Shown: positions 34,545 through 43,910 of the stretch, piece by piece
How the letters are laid out: every line of letters begins with the position of its first letter
Numbering within the stretch: the first letter of the stretch is position 1
DNA from: Chitinophagaceae bacterium
GTDB taxonomy: Bacteria; Bacteroidota; Bacteroidia; Chitinophagales; Chitinophagaceae
Reading direction: 5' to 3'
Assembly: GCA_027489035.1 (NCBI GenBank)
Contig: JAIYAN010000015.1
Span: 186,001-250,000 of the forward strand
Length of the DNA: 64,000 bases
Notes under the pieces: model-generated
Told to the model about the DNA's origin: nothing
The model's database searches: none
The model's input: only the letters and a program-made list of their open reading frames with translations
Position numbers and translations under genes: made by a program

Positions 34545-37500
34545 GTGCGTTTAAAGAGTTTAGAAATTAAAGGATTTAAAAGTTTTGCAGACAAAACCGT
34601 TTTGCATTTCGACGAAGGCATTACCGGCGTTATTGGCCCCAATGGTTGTGGAAAAAGCAACATCATCGATAGCATCAGATGGGTTATTGGCGAACATAAA
34701 ATCAGCAATCTTAGAAGTGAAAATTTAGAGAGTCTTGTTTTTAATGGTAGCAAAACCAGAAGTGCAAGTGGCTTGGCTGAGGTTAGTCTTACGTTTGAAA
34801 ATACCAAAAACTTATTGCCTACCGAATTTAGTACCGTTACCATTTCTAGGAAATATTATAAAAGTGGAGAAAGCGAATACCGTTTAAATGATGTTTCGTG
34901 CCGCCTAAAAGATATTCACAATTTATTTATGGATACCGGTGTTAGTACCGATAGTTATGCCATTATTGAATTGGGCATGGTGGATGACATTATTAAAGAC
35001 AAAGAAAACAGCAGGCGTAAAATGCTTGAGCAAGCTGCTGGAATTACCATTTACAAAACCAGAAAAAAAGAGGCGAAACTTAAATTAGATGCTGCCGAAC
35101 AAGATCTTGCACGTATCGAAGATTTGTTGTTTGAAATCAATAACCAACTTAAAAGTTTAGAAAGTCAGGCTAAGAAAGCAGAGAAATATTTTGAAATAAA
35201 GAAAGAGTATAAAGAAATAAGTATCGAATTGGCGAAAGCGGCATTGGAAGGCTTTAACATCACCTACCGCGATTTAAACCAACAACAACAAGAAGAAGTT
35301 GACAAACGCATAGAACTTGAAACAGCTATCGCAACAGAAGATGCTGCACTTCAACAAGAAAAATTAAGCTACGTTGATAAAGAAAAAGCTTTACAACAAT
35401 TGCAGCAGGATTTCAATGGAATGGTTAGCTTGGTAAGAACTAAAGAAAGTGAAAAAGGTTTGGCTACTCAAAAACTTCAACATCTTAAAGAAAGAAAATC
35501 AACGCTTGACGAGTTTTTACAGAAGTCAACCGGACAAGTAAAAGGGTTAGAAGAGAGTATAAGCTTTACCGGAAATCAAATCGTTGAAGAGCAAAACAAA
35601 TTAATGCAAATTGAAGATGGGCTTGTTATTTTAAAATCGACACTAGAAGATAAGCGTAAAGTTTTTGATGACCAACGTGCAGCCATAGATGGTTTGCGTA
35701 GGGAAAATCAAACCATACAAAGAAATCAATTTGACGCAGAAAAGAAAGTAGCTATTGCAGATACTTCTATTCAAAACATGCAACGTTCATTGACACAGCT
35801 TTTGGAAGAAAAAACCAATCGAGTTAATCAAATCAAGCAATTAGAGGAAGAGAAAATTCAAAAAGAAAAAGCTTTACAAACTGGTCAGGAAGAATTGCAG
35901 AAATTGCAAGAAGCACACGAGTTTGCTAAAGAACAAATTTTTCAAACGCAAACAGTGCTTGAAGGTTTGAGAAGTAATTTAGCGGATGAAAATAGAAAAT
36001 TAGATGCGAAGAAAAACGAGCACGACCTTTTAAAAAGTTTAGTGGATTCATTGGAAGGTTATCCTGAAAGTGTAAAGTTTTTGCATAAAAATACAGGATG
36101 GAATCATGCAGCACCATTGCTTTCGGATATTATTTATGTAAACGCAGATTACAGAGCAGCGGTTGAAAATGTATTGGATCCATATTTAAATTATTACGTG
36201 GTTAATAATTTAGAAGAAGCTTTACAAGCCGTTCATTTATTGGATAGCAATAAAAAAGGTAAGGCGAATTTCTTCATGTTGGATAAATTTCAAACTTCAA
36301 CATCTGGCGCTCAGCCAAAAGATACCATCAAGGCAATGGACGTAATTGAGGTAGATGTCAAATATGCAGCGCTAGCTCAAAATTTATTGGGCAATGTATT
36401 TATCGCTGATAATGAAGATGCGTTGAATGATAATTCTGATGCGATAATTTTAGAAAAAACAGGAAAGTACGTTAAAGGGAAATATGCACTTACCGGAGGT
36501 AGCGTAGGATTATTTGAAGGTAAAAAAATTGGACGTGCAAAGAATCTAGAAAAGTTGGTTGTAGATATTGAAGCCCAATCAAAAATTGTTGCTGGAATAA
36601 AAGAAAATATTCAACTCAAACACGACGAAGTAATAACATTCAATAATCAGTTGAAAGAGCAAGCGATTAAGCAAGCTCAGCAAGAGATTAATGGATTAAA
36701 TAATCAGATTTTTGCGATTCAAAATAAGCTTGAAAATTTAATTCATCAAAATGGAATTGCAGAGGGAAGGATTAATGATTTAAATACAAACTTGCAAACC
36801 AATCAGGATGCTATTGCGCAAACACGTATTGAGTTAACTGCATTTAATAATGCTCTGGAGGAAATGCAACAAAAAATTGTGTTGATTGAAACAGAATATT
36901 CAAATGCAGAAAAAGAATACAATGCTTCAAATAATGCGTTTAATGAAGGTAATCTTCAACTAACGCGTCAACAAAGTAAAATTGCATCCAACAAACAAGA
37001 GCTTCAATTTAAAACAAATCAATTGACAGATTTGGTTGCTCAAGTAGATGCAAGCAATACTCAACTTTCGGAAGTAATTGGAAATATAGAAACAACAGAT
37101 GTAGAGCTAAAACAAATTGAAACAGATTTGGTTTCTTTAATGCAAAACAAAGATGAAGCAGAAAAGAATTTGAATATAGCAGATCAGGCATATTACAATA
37201 TCAGAAATATGCTTGCTGAGAAAGAAAGTGAATTGCGCAGCAAACAAAAAACCAAAGAAGGCATCGATACTTTATTGAATGAAATTAAAGATCGATTAAC
37301 CGAATTGAAGTTGCAATTGGCGGGAATGAAAGAGCGTTTGCATGTGGAGTTTAGAATTGATTTAGATGCAATTATCGACGAACCTAGAACTTCCGAGACT
37401 CCTTTAAATGAATTGCAGGAAAAAAATGAAAAGATGAAAAAGCGCCTCGAAAATATGGGCGAAGTAAATCCTACTGCAATAGAAGCATACACTGAAATGA

Positions 37501-38060
37501 AAAAACGTTACGAGTTTATTCTTGAGCAAAAGAATGATTTAGTAACGGCGAAAGATAGTTTATTGCAAACGATTCAAGAAGTGGAAGCAACAGCCAACCA
37601 ACAATTCTTGGATACATTCAATAAAACTAGAGAGAACTTCCAAAAAGTATTTAAGGCATTATTTACAGAAGAAGATACTGCAGACATGGTATTGGTTGAT
37701 CCAGAAAATTTATCTGAAACTGGAATTGATATTGTGGCCAAACCAAAAGGAAAACGTCCGAGTAGCATTGGGCAGTTGAGTGGGGGAGAAAAAACACTCA
37801 CCGCAACAGCATTATTGTTCGCTATTTACCTCATCAAACCCGCTCCATTCTGTATTTTGGATGAGGTGGATGCACCGTTGGATGATGCCAATGTGGGCAA
37901 GTTTACCAACATGATTAAGCAGTTTAGCGAAAACTCACAGTTCATCATTGTTACCCATAATAAAATGACGATGAGCGCTGTGGATGTGATTTATGGGGTT
38001 ACAATGCAAGAAGCCGGGGTAAGTAAATTGGTGCCTGTTGATTTTAGAAGTTTGAATTAA
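34545..38060 (+). CDS. smc: Chromosome segregation protein SMC
   Basis: A 1171-residue SMC ATPase that compacts and helps segregate the chromosome. N-terminal Walker A GPNGCGKSN (31-39) follows FKSFADKT; coiled coil to ~500; hinge ~500-660 (EGYPESVKFLHKNTGWNHAAPLL, YALTGGSVGLFEGKKIGR); second coiled coil; C-terminal signature LSGGEKTLTATA (from 1078) and Walker B FCILDEVDAPLDD (Asp about 1106). Translation starts at GTG (34545), clear from the family N-terminus MRLKSLEIKGFKSF. Full length. The upstream spacer has a TAGGTTTG box and DnaA-box-like repeats; scpA/scpB are not nearby. Confidence 0.96.
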   Translation: MRLKSLEIKGFKSFADKTVLHFDEGITGVIGPNGCGKSNIIDSIRWVIGEHKISNLRSENLESLVFNGSKTRSASGLAEVSLTFENTKNLLPTEFSTVTISRKYYKSGESEYRLNDVSCRLKDIHNLFMDTGVSTDSYAIIELGMVDDIIKDKENSRRKMLEQAAGITIYKTRKKEAKLKLDAAEQDLARIEDLLFEINNQLKSLESQAKKAEKYFEIKKEYKEISIELAKAALEGFNITYRDLNQQQQEEVDKRIELETAIATEDAALQQEKLSYVDKEKALQQLQQDFNGMVSLVRTKESEKGLATQKLQHLKERKSTLDEFLQKSTGQVKGLEESISFTGNQIVEEQNKLMQIEDGLVILKSTLEDKRKVFDDQRAAIDGLRRENQTIQRNQFDAEKKVAIADTSIQNMQRSLTQLLEEKTNRVNQIKQLEEEKIQKEKALQTGQEELQKLQEAHEFAKEQIFQTQTVLEGLRSNLADENRKLDAKKNEHDLLKSLVDSLEGYPESVKFLHKNTGWNHAAPLLSDIIYVNADYRAAVENVLDPYLNYYVVNNLEEALQAVHLLDSNKKGKANFFMLDKFQTSTSGAQPKDTIKAMDVIEVDVKYAALAQNLLGNVFIADNEDALNDNSDAIILEKTGKYVKGKYALTGGSVGLFEGKKIGRAKNLEKLVVDIEAQSKIVAGIKENIQLKHDEVITFNNQLKEQAIKQAQQEINGLNNQIFAIQNKLENLIHQNGIAEGRINDLNTNLQTNQDAIAQTRIELTAFNNALEEMQQKIVLIETEYSNAEKEYNASNNAFNEGNLQLTRQQSKIASNKQELQFKTNQLTDLVAQVDASNTQLSEVIGNIETTDVELKQIETDLVSLMQNKDEAEKNLNIADQAYYNIRNMLAEKESELRSKQKTKEGIDTLLNEIKDRLTELKLQLAGMKERLHVEFRIDLDAIIDEPRTSETPLNELQEKNEKMKKRLENMGEVNPTAIEAYTEMKKRYEFILEQKNDLVTAKDSLLQTIQEVEATANQQFLDTFNKTRENFQKVFKALFTEEDTADMVLVDPENLSETGIDIVAKPKGKRPSSIGQLSGGEKTLTATALLFAIYLIKPAPFCILDEVDAPLDDANVGKFTNMIKQFSENSQFIIVTHNKMTMSAVDVIYGVTMQEAGVSKLVPVDFRSLN

Positions 38061-38116
38061 AATTGGATTTTACCAATTAATCTTTTTATCATATCTTTTA
38101 GCATAAATAAAAAATC

Positions 38117-40825
38117 ATGATGAAAGTTTACATTGGAAAAATAATTTTTCTTTTCAATATACTTACCTTTTTTTATGGCTTAGATTCAAAAGCACAAGCA
38201 CCTATAAATGATTTGTGTAGTAATGCCATTTTACTTACAGCACAATCAAGTTGCACATATACACAGTTTACCACTTTAAATGCAACATCAAACTCTACAG
38301 ATCCCAATCCCAGTTGTGGTGGCACTTTCGCTGGAGGGGATGTGTGGTTTAAAATAGTTGTTCCTCCTTCTGGTAATTTAAATATCACTTCAAATGTTGG
38401 GCAAATACTGGATGGTGTAATGGCATTGTATAGTGGCAATTGTACTGCACTTACAGAAATTGCATGTGATGATGATGGTGGTCCAAATGGATTAATGCCC
38501 TTTATTTCGGCAACTGGATTAACCCCTGGGAATACCGTTTATCTTCGTTTTTGGGAATATGGAAATGACAATAACGGCACTTTCAATATTTGTGTACAAA
38601 CCACCGCAATTTGTAATAATGGAAATGCTTCGGGTTGCGGATGTCCTGATGAAAGTTCTACAGATTGTTATTTACTTCCCGATATTTTGGCCGGAAAAAG
38701 AACATTAAATGCAACAAGAGGTTGGACAGAATACAATCAATTAATTAATGGAGTAAATAAAGGGTTAATTCGACTAGATGTTTCAACACCCAATGTAGGT
38801 TATGGTCCAATGGAAATAATGCCCACCAATGATTACATTTGCGGTACCGATACACTTCGCAATTTTTTCCCTTCTGGTTCTTTTTTATGCCCCGATGGAA
38901 GTTTCCCAAAACGATTAATCAATCAACGCATTTATCATAAAGTAAATGATCGTTTCGAATATCTATTACGACCTGCGGGTTATATGCAATATCATCCAGC
39001 ACATGGGCATATTCATATTGATAGTTGGGGACTTTATACGTTGAGATTAAAAGATAATTCCATTGCGGATACATTGAAATGGCCGATCGTAAATAGTGGC
39101 ATTAAAGTGAGTTTTTGTTTGATTGATTTAACCACATGTACTGGCGCACTAGGTGATTGTGTAGATACATTAGGCAATGTGTTGAACAATACCAACGTAA
39201 GAAATTATGGACTTGGTGGCGGTTATAGTTGTGGGAATTTAATACAAGGAATTAGCGTTGGAAAAGTAGATATCTATGGTCAATATTTGGATGAAAGTTT
39301 TGTAAAAATACCTTATGAAACTTGTAATGGCGAATACTATGCCATGATACAAATTGATCCAGATAATCATTTCCTCGAAATGAATGAAAATAACAATTGG
39401 CTATCTGCAAAAACGGTACTTACCAAACAGCGTCCTACAAACACAAACCCATATGCGTATATTTTTAGCGAAAAGGGAAATGTAATTTGTAATGGAGATA
39501 GTTTGAAACTTCATGCAAGTGGTGCTTCAAGATATTTGTGGAGTACTGGGCAAACAACTCAAGACATAACCATTAGGCAACCCGGAAGGTATTGGGTAGA
39601 AGCGGTTACACCATGTGGTAATGCCACTAGTGACACGTTAGATATATTTTCAGCAGGAGCGAGTTCATATCCCGAATCTATTATGGCAGACACCGTATGT
39701 TCAGGTGCTACAGCAAATTTATATGCTAGTGGAAATGCACATTGGTACAACGCGCCAATAGGTGGAGACTTGTTGCACATAGGCAATACTTTTCAAACAG
39801 GTACGCTTAATGCATCACAAACATTTTATGTTGCTGATCAACCTCCATATAACGCAGATTCAGTTGGTGCTTATAGAAATCAAATTACTTCAAATGGTGA
39901 TTATACCCACAACGCAGAAGATTATTTGATTTTTAATGCGTTCCTTCCTTTTAAATTAAATAAAGTAAGCGTTTATGCAAACGGGGCGGGGGTGAGGTAT
40001 ATCCAACTGAGAAATATTTATGGAAAAACCATAGTTGAAAAGCCGGTTATTTTACGTGATGGTTTTCAGGAAGTAGAATTGAATTTTTATGTTCCTGCTG
40101 GTTTGAATCATCAATTGGGTTTAAGCAGTTCACAAGGAATTGTAAATCTATTTGCCAATAAAGCCGCCAATAATGTTGGATTTCCTTTTAAAATAAATGC
40201 ATTGATGAATATTATTGGTTCATCAAAAGGAGATAGCGTATATCCATATTTTTATAATTGGCAAGTTGAAAATATTCCGCAAACTTGTAATAATGGCGCC
40301 CGTTTATCTATTACGGCAATGGTTGCTCCAAATGTAACACCTGTTATTGCAGGCGTTGATCCATTGTACTTGCATACAGATAATCCGGTGTTGGTAAATT
40401 TAATTCCTGCAGGCGGTGTATTAACAGGAAATGGCGTTTTGGGAAATACCTTTAATCCACAATTGGCGGGTATTGGCGTACATCAATTAAATTATGTATA
40501 TCGCTTTGGTCGTTGCAGTACCCAAACAAGTTTTACAACCGAAGTTAGATTTGATAGTGCTACGATTCAATATGAAACATCGGTACAAATCAGAAACAAT
40601 GTTGGCCCAACACCTCGTCTTTATTTAACCAGCAACCAAAGCATGCCCGTTGAAATTAGAATACATAATAGCGTAGGACAATTGTTGAAATCTTTAAAAT
40701 ATGGTGCAAATCGGGGAACGAATTTATTTGATATAGAAATCCAAAATTTCTCGAAAGGTATTTACATGCTCGAAGTGTATTATGGTGAAAATAATGAACG
40801 GAAAGTATTTAAGTTGATTAGATAA
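38117..40825 (+). CDS. Secreted lysyl-oxidase-like protein with T9SS sorting domain
   Basis: A 902-residue exported protein. It has a signal peptide to about residue 28, then a PPC-like N-domain (~29-160) with disulfide-type cysteines. A lysyl-oxidase-like domain (~185-430) follows. It keeps the copper talon spacing HPAHGHIH (His293, 296, 298, 300) seen in animal LOX (H-x2-H-x-H-x-H). Lys330 in GIKVSFCLID and Tyr387 in VDIYGQYLD align by eye with the two residues that form the LTQ cofactor. The NPDN-like IQIDPDNHFLEMNENNN strand also fits. Ig-like domains follow (YLWSTGQTTQDITI; THYW-type repeats), then a C-terminal sorting domain (VEIRIHNSVGQLLKSL ... KVFKLIR). Likely oxidises lysine/amine groups outside the cell; this is inferred. 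Confidence 0.82.
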   Translation: MMKVYIGKIIFLFNILTFFYGLDSKAQAPINDLCSNAILLTAQSSCTYTQFTTLNATSNSTDPNPSCGGTFAGGDVWFKIVVPPSGNLNITSNVGQILDGVMALYSGNCTALTEIACDDDGGPNGLMPFISATGLTPGNTVYLRFWEYGNDNNGTFNICVQTTAICNNGNASGCGCPDESSTDCYLLPDILAGKRTLNATRGWTEYNQLINGVNKGLIRLDVSTPNVGYGPMEIMPTNDYICGTDTLRNFFPSGSFLCPDGSFPKRLINQRIYHKVNDRFEYLLRPAGYMQYHPAHGHIHIDSWGLYTLRLKDNSIADTLKWPIVNSGIKVSFCLIDLTTCTGALGDCVDTLGNVLNNTNVRNYGLGGGYSCGNLIQGISVGKVDIYGQYLDESFVKIPYETCNGEYYAMIQIDPDNHFLEMNENNNWLSAKTVLTKQRPTNTNPYAYIFSEKGNVICNGDSLKLHASGASRYLWSTGQTTQDITIRQPGRYWVEAVTPCGNATSDTLDIFSAGASSYPESIMADTVCSGATANLYASGNAHWYNAPIGGDLLHIGNTFQTGTLNASQTFYVADQPPYNADSVGAYRNQITSNGDYTHNAEDYLIFNAFLPFKLNKVSVYANGAGVRYIQLRNIYGKTIVEKPVILRDGFQEVELNFYVPAGLNHQLGLSSSQGIVNLFANKAANNVGFPFKINALMNIIGSSKGDSVYPYFYNWQVENIPQTCNNGARLSITAMVAPNVTPVIAGVDPLYLHTDNPVLVNLIPAGGVLTGNGVLGNTFNPQLAGIGVHQLNYVYRFGRCSTQTSFTTEVRFDSATIQYETSVQIRNNVGPTPRLYLTSNQSMPVEIRIHNSVGQLLKSLKYGANRGTNLFDIEIQNFSKGIYMLEVYYGENNERKVFKLIR

Positions 40826-40876
40826 TGATCAAAAAATTAGTATTCCAACATGTCAATGTTTGTTGGTTTTTTTTCA

Positions 40877-40938
40877 TAGCCCACGGTTTAAACCGTGGGT
40901 CAAGGAATTTTTGTAAATACATAATGGTTTTAACCATT
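40877..40938. repeat. Bipartite REP-like element
   Basis: TAGCCCACGGTTTAAACCGTGGGT (40877-40900), then 22 nt, then AATGGTTTTAACCATT (40923-40938). The second palindrome is identical to that at 30612-30627 and the first is nearly the same. Lies between two convergent genes and may terminate both. Confidence 0.88.
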
Positions 40939-40961
40939 TATTTAAATTGATTAAATAATCA

Positions 40962-41957
40962 TCAAAAAATCAATTTTCCAATTCGTCCATTTCCGCCAGC
41001 GAAATAAACCGCATTTCCTTTTTTTGCTTTTCGGCAAACATGGAATCCTGTGTTGGAAATCGATGTAAAATGTTGGCCATTGTCGGTGGTGATGTCAACG
41101 CCATTTAATCCGCAGGTTATCCAAGTTTTATCTTTTATAAACTCAACACAACTGCGGTAGCCGTGTGGTGGTTGTACAGAGGAAACCCAGTTTACACCAG
41201 CATCTGAAGTAAATGAAAAATTTTGATTAGCGCTGTCTTTAACATTAAAATCGCCACCCACTACCATAAATGTTTTTTTATCTTTTACTGCAATGGAATT
41301 TGCGCCGGTCGATTCCTGTCCCTGAATAATGGGTAGTTTTATTTTTTTATCACGAATGAAAATATTTGAAGATAATCCACCAGAAACAAAAACAGCTTCT
41401 TGTTTGTTTAACCTTCTGATGTTTGTACCACTGCTGGCAAAACAAGCTTCGCCAACATTGGCAATTGGTTTGTTCGCTTCGGGAATTTTCTGCCAATTTT
41501 TTCCTCCATCAAAAGTTCTGGCAATGAAAAATTTACCATTAATTGGATCGCCAATTACGATGCCACTTTGCACATTCCAAAATTCCATCGCATCCAAAAA
41601 CATACCTGTGGTAGTGTCTTTAAAAACCACGTCCCATTTCTGACCACCATCAATCGTTCTTAAAATATATGCTGGCGTGTCTATACTCATTACAATAGCT
41701 GTCATGTCGTCGAATGCTTCAATGTCTCTAAATTCTTTTTTCTCAAACCCCGGGACGGTAATGAATGTCCATGTTTTACCCGCATCTATACTTTTACCCA
41801 CCGTACCACCGCTTCCACTTACCCAAACGGTATTGTCATTTACTACAGATAAACCACGAATGGAGGTTTTGGTTCCATTGTTTACCAACTGAACAGTTTG
41901 AGCAGTTGATGTTTTAATGATTAAACAAATTATAAAGGGGAGTAATGATTTTTTCAT
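40962..41957 (-). CDS. Secreted YCF48/BNR-type beta-propeller protein
   Basis: About 331 residues from the ATG at 41957, which gives the signal peptide MKKSLLPFIICLIIKTSTAQ; the track start is nine residues upstream. The mature part is a series of propeller blades with repeated GKTWTFI / GQKWDVVF / GKNWQKI / GVNWVSS Trp motifs and preceding 'S.DAG' or 'T.DGG' turns, the pattern of YCF48/photosystem II stability-like and BNR-repeat proteins. These act as assembly or surface proteins in diverse bacteria; the role here is unknown. No sorting domain is seen, so it is probably periplasmic. Convergent with the lysyl-oxidase-like gene. Confidence 0.75.
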   Translation of the reverse strand: MKKSLLPFIICLIIKTSTAQTVQLVNNGTKTSIRGLSVVNDNTVWVSGSGGTVGKSIDAGKTWTFITVPGFEKKEFRDIEAFDDMTAIVMSIDTPAYILRTIDGGQKWDVVFKDTTTGMFLDAMEFWNVQSGIVIGDPINGKFFIARTFDGGKNWQKIPEANKPIANVGEACFASSGTNIRRLNKQEAVFVSGGLSSNIFIRDKKIKLPIIQGQESTGANSIAVKDKKTFMVVGGDFNVKDSANQNFSFTSDAGVNWVSSVQPPHGYRSCVEFIKDKTWITCGLNGVDITTDNGQHFTSISNTGFHVCRKAKKGNAVYFAGGNGRIGKLIF

Positions 41958-41976
41958 TTTGGAAATGTAGAAGGAA

Positions 41977-42340
41977 AAATTCAAAATTCAAAATTCGAAA
42001 TTCAAAATTCAAAATTCAAAAAAATATTCGATGGAATGGAAATGTCAACTTGTTGAACATTTTTGTTTCGCGCAAAGCTCGCAAAGGAGCAAAGACGCAA
42101 GGTTTTCTTGCCAAGAAGGCACAAAGACACCAAGTCACGAAGTTTTTTTGAAGAAGATGAAGCAAATAATTGGAAAATGCTTCCAACCTTTTGAACGCAT
42201 TGAACTTATTGAACCTTTTGAACCAAACCTCCCAAACCTCAAAAACCTCTCAAACCTCAAAAACCTCCCAAACCTTTCAAACCTCCCAAACCTCCCAAAC
42301 CTCCCAAACCTCTCAAACCTCTCAAACCTCTAAAACATCT
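41977..42340. repeat. Composite tandem-repeat spacer before hutH
   Basis: From left: AAAATTCAAA decamer tandem (41977-42022). Then CGCAAAGCTCGCAAAGGAGCAAAGACGCAAGG and GGCACAAAGACACCAAG phrases (42071-42140), TTGAACGCATTGAACTTATTGAACC units (42185-42225), and about eleven AAACCTC(CC/TC) units (42226-42332). The track ORFs over it (NLPNLKNLSNL...) are translated repeats, not genes. Confidence 0.85.
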
Positions 42341-42359
42341 TCCATCTTCCTTTTTTCAC

Positions 42360-42367
42360 TATTTTTG
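42360..42367 (+). promoter_or_regulatory. Candidate -7 box TATTTTTG for hutHU
   Basis: Exact TAnnTTTG match 33 nt upstream of the hutH ATG and just after the repeat block; no clear -33 TTG. Confidence 0.35.
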
Positions 42368-42400
42368 ACCTCGTAAAATAATAAACCAATTTCTTTTTTA

Positions 42401-43900
42401 ATGAGCAACCCCATTTTTAAAATAGACGCTCCGATAGAGCAGATTTCGGATATTCAAACACTTGCTTCCAATAGTACAAAATTGGAATTGAATGATGATT
42501 CCTTGGCGAAAATTGCCAAATGCCGCAAATATCTCGATGATAAAATGACCGGAAAAGATGAATTACATTATGGCATCAATACCGGCTTTGGCTTTTTGCA
42601 AAATGTAAGAATTGATAATAATCAACTTGAAATTTTACAGGAAAATCTAATTAAATCTCATGCTTGTGGTATGGGCGATGAAGTGCCATCTGACATCGTG
42701 AAAATCATGCTTGCGCTAAAAATTAAGTCGTTAAGCTATGGTCATTCAGGTGTACAAACCAAAACGGTAGAGCGTTTGATAGACATGTACAATAACAATA
42801 TTATTCCTGTTATTTATACACAAGGTTCGTTGGGTGCTTCTGGTGATTTAGCGCCTTTAAGTCATTTGTGTTTGCCCTTACTCGGCTTGGGGGAAGTATA
42901 TTTTGAAGGAAAAAAAAGTCCAGCTTCGGTTGTAATGAACAGGTTTTCATGGGAACCGATAAAGCTTCAAAGTAAAGAAGGACTGGCTCTTATCAATGGC
43001 ACCCAATTTATGAGCAGTTATGGTTCGTATTGTTTGGCTAAGTCGCATCGTTTAATGCAATGGGCAAATGTGATAGCTGCAATAAGCTTCGAAGGATTTG
43101 ATGGGGTGGTGTCTCCATTTAACAAACATATACATGAAATTAGATCACATGAAGGGCAGGTAAAAGTTGCTGAAACGATGCGTGATTTATTGAAGGGTAG
43201 CGAAATCGTAGCTCAACAAAAATCACAGGTCCAAGATCCGTATTCTTTCAGATGTATTCCTCAGGTTCATGGGGCTACGCTTGATACCATCAATTATGTA
43301 AGTCAAGTTTTTATCAAAGAAATCAATTCTGTTACCGATAATCCAAATGTTTTTCCCGAAGAAGATTTGATTTTAAGTGGAGGAAATTTTCACGGACAAC
43401 CATTGGCTTTAACGCTCGATTTTTTATCAATCGCGATGAGTGAATTGGCAAACATTAGTGAAAGAAGAACTTACCAATTGATCAGCGGGTTACGCAATTT
43501 ACCTCCATTTTTAGTTAAAAATTCTGGATTGAATTCTGGTTTTATGATTCCTCAATATACCGCCGCTGGGATTGTTAGCGAAAACAAACAATTGTGCACG
43601 CCAAGTAGTGTGGATTCAATTCCTTCAAGCATAAACCAAGAAGATCACGTAAGTATGGGCGCAAATGGTGCGGTGAAATGCAAACGTGTTATTGATAACG
43701 TAGAAAAAGTATTGGCGATAGAATTACTTACAGCCATTCAAGCGATAGATTTTAGAAGGCCATTAAAAACTTCCGAACAATTGGAAAAAATCATTGTTTC
43801 ATTTAGGAAGGAAATTTCATTCAATGATGCCGACAGAATCATGCACGACGATATGATTAAATCTGTTGAATTTTTAAGAAATTATAATTTGAATAATTAA
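42401..43900 (+). CDS. hutH: Histidine ammonia-lyase
   Basis: A 499-residue HAL/PAL-family lyase that removes ammonia from L-histidine to give urocanate. The MIO cofactor triad Ala146-Ser147-Gly148 lies in GSLGASGDLAPLSH. The catalytic Tyr57 is in HYGINTGFG. LQENLIKSHACG is the substrate-selecting region, with His as expected for HAL (or TAL). The assignment as HAL rather than tyrosine/phenylalanine lyase rests on hutU starting 10 bp downstream. Length is normal (~500). The two genes form an operon, with a TATTTTTG box 33 nt upstream. hutI and ftcD are not in the window. Confidence 0.93.
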   Translation: MSNPIFKIDAPIEQISDIQTLASNSTKLELNDDSLAKIAKCRKYLDDKMTGKDELHYGINTGFGFLQNVRIDNNQLEILQENLIKSHACGMGDEVPSDIVKIMLALKIKSLSYGHSGVQTKTVERLIDMYNNNIIPVIYTQGSLGASGDLAPLSHLCLPLLGLGEVYFEGKKSPASVVMNRFSWEPIKLQSKEGLALINGTQFMSSYGSYCLAKSHRLMQWANVIAAISFEGFDGVVSPFNKHIHEIRSHEGQVKVAETMRDLLKGSEIVAQQKSQVQDPYSFRCIPQVHGATLDTINYVSQVFIKEINSVTDNPNVFPEEDLILSGGNFHGQPLALTLDFLSIAMSELANISERRTYQLISGLRNLPPFLVKNSGLNSGFMIPQYTAAGIVSENKQLCTPSSVDSIPSSINQEDHVSMGANGAVKCKRVIDNVEKVLAIELLTAIQAIDFRRPLKTSEQLEKIIVSFRKEISFNDADRIMHDDMIKSVEFLRNYNLNN

Positions 43901-43910
43901 AACATAATTT

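Noticed and set aside
42226-42332. Possible CRISPR-like array in the AAACCTC region
   Set aside because: Units are 10 nt with no unique spacers and no cas genes; simple tandem repeat.
42031-42376. Track ORFs of 100 and 68 aa (NLPNLKNLSNL..., SQTSKTSQTS...) in two frames
   Set aside because: They are translations of the AAACCTC tandem tract and overlap in different frames; no start context or family similarity.
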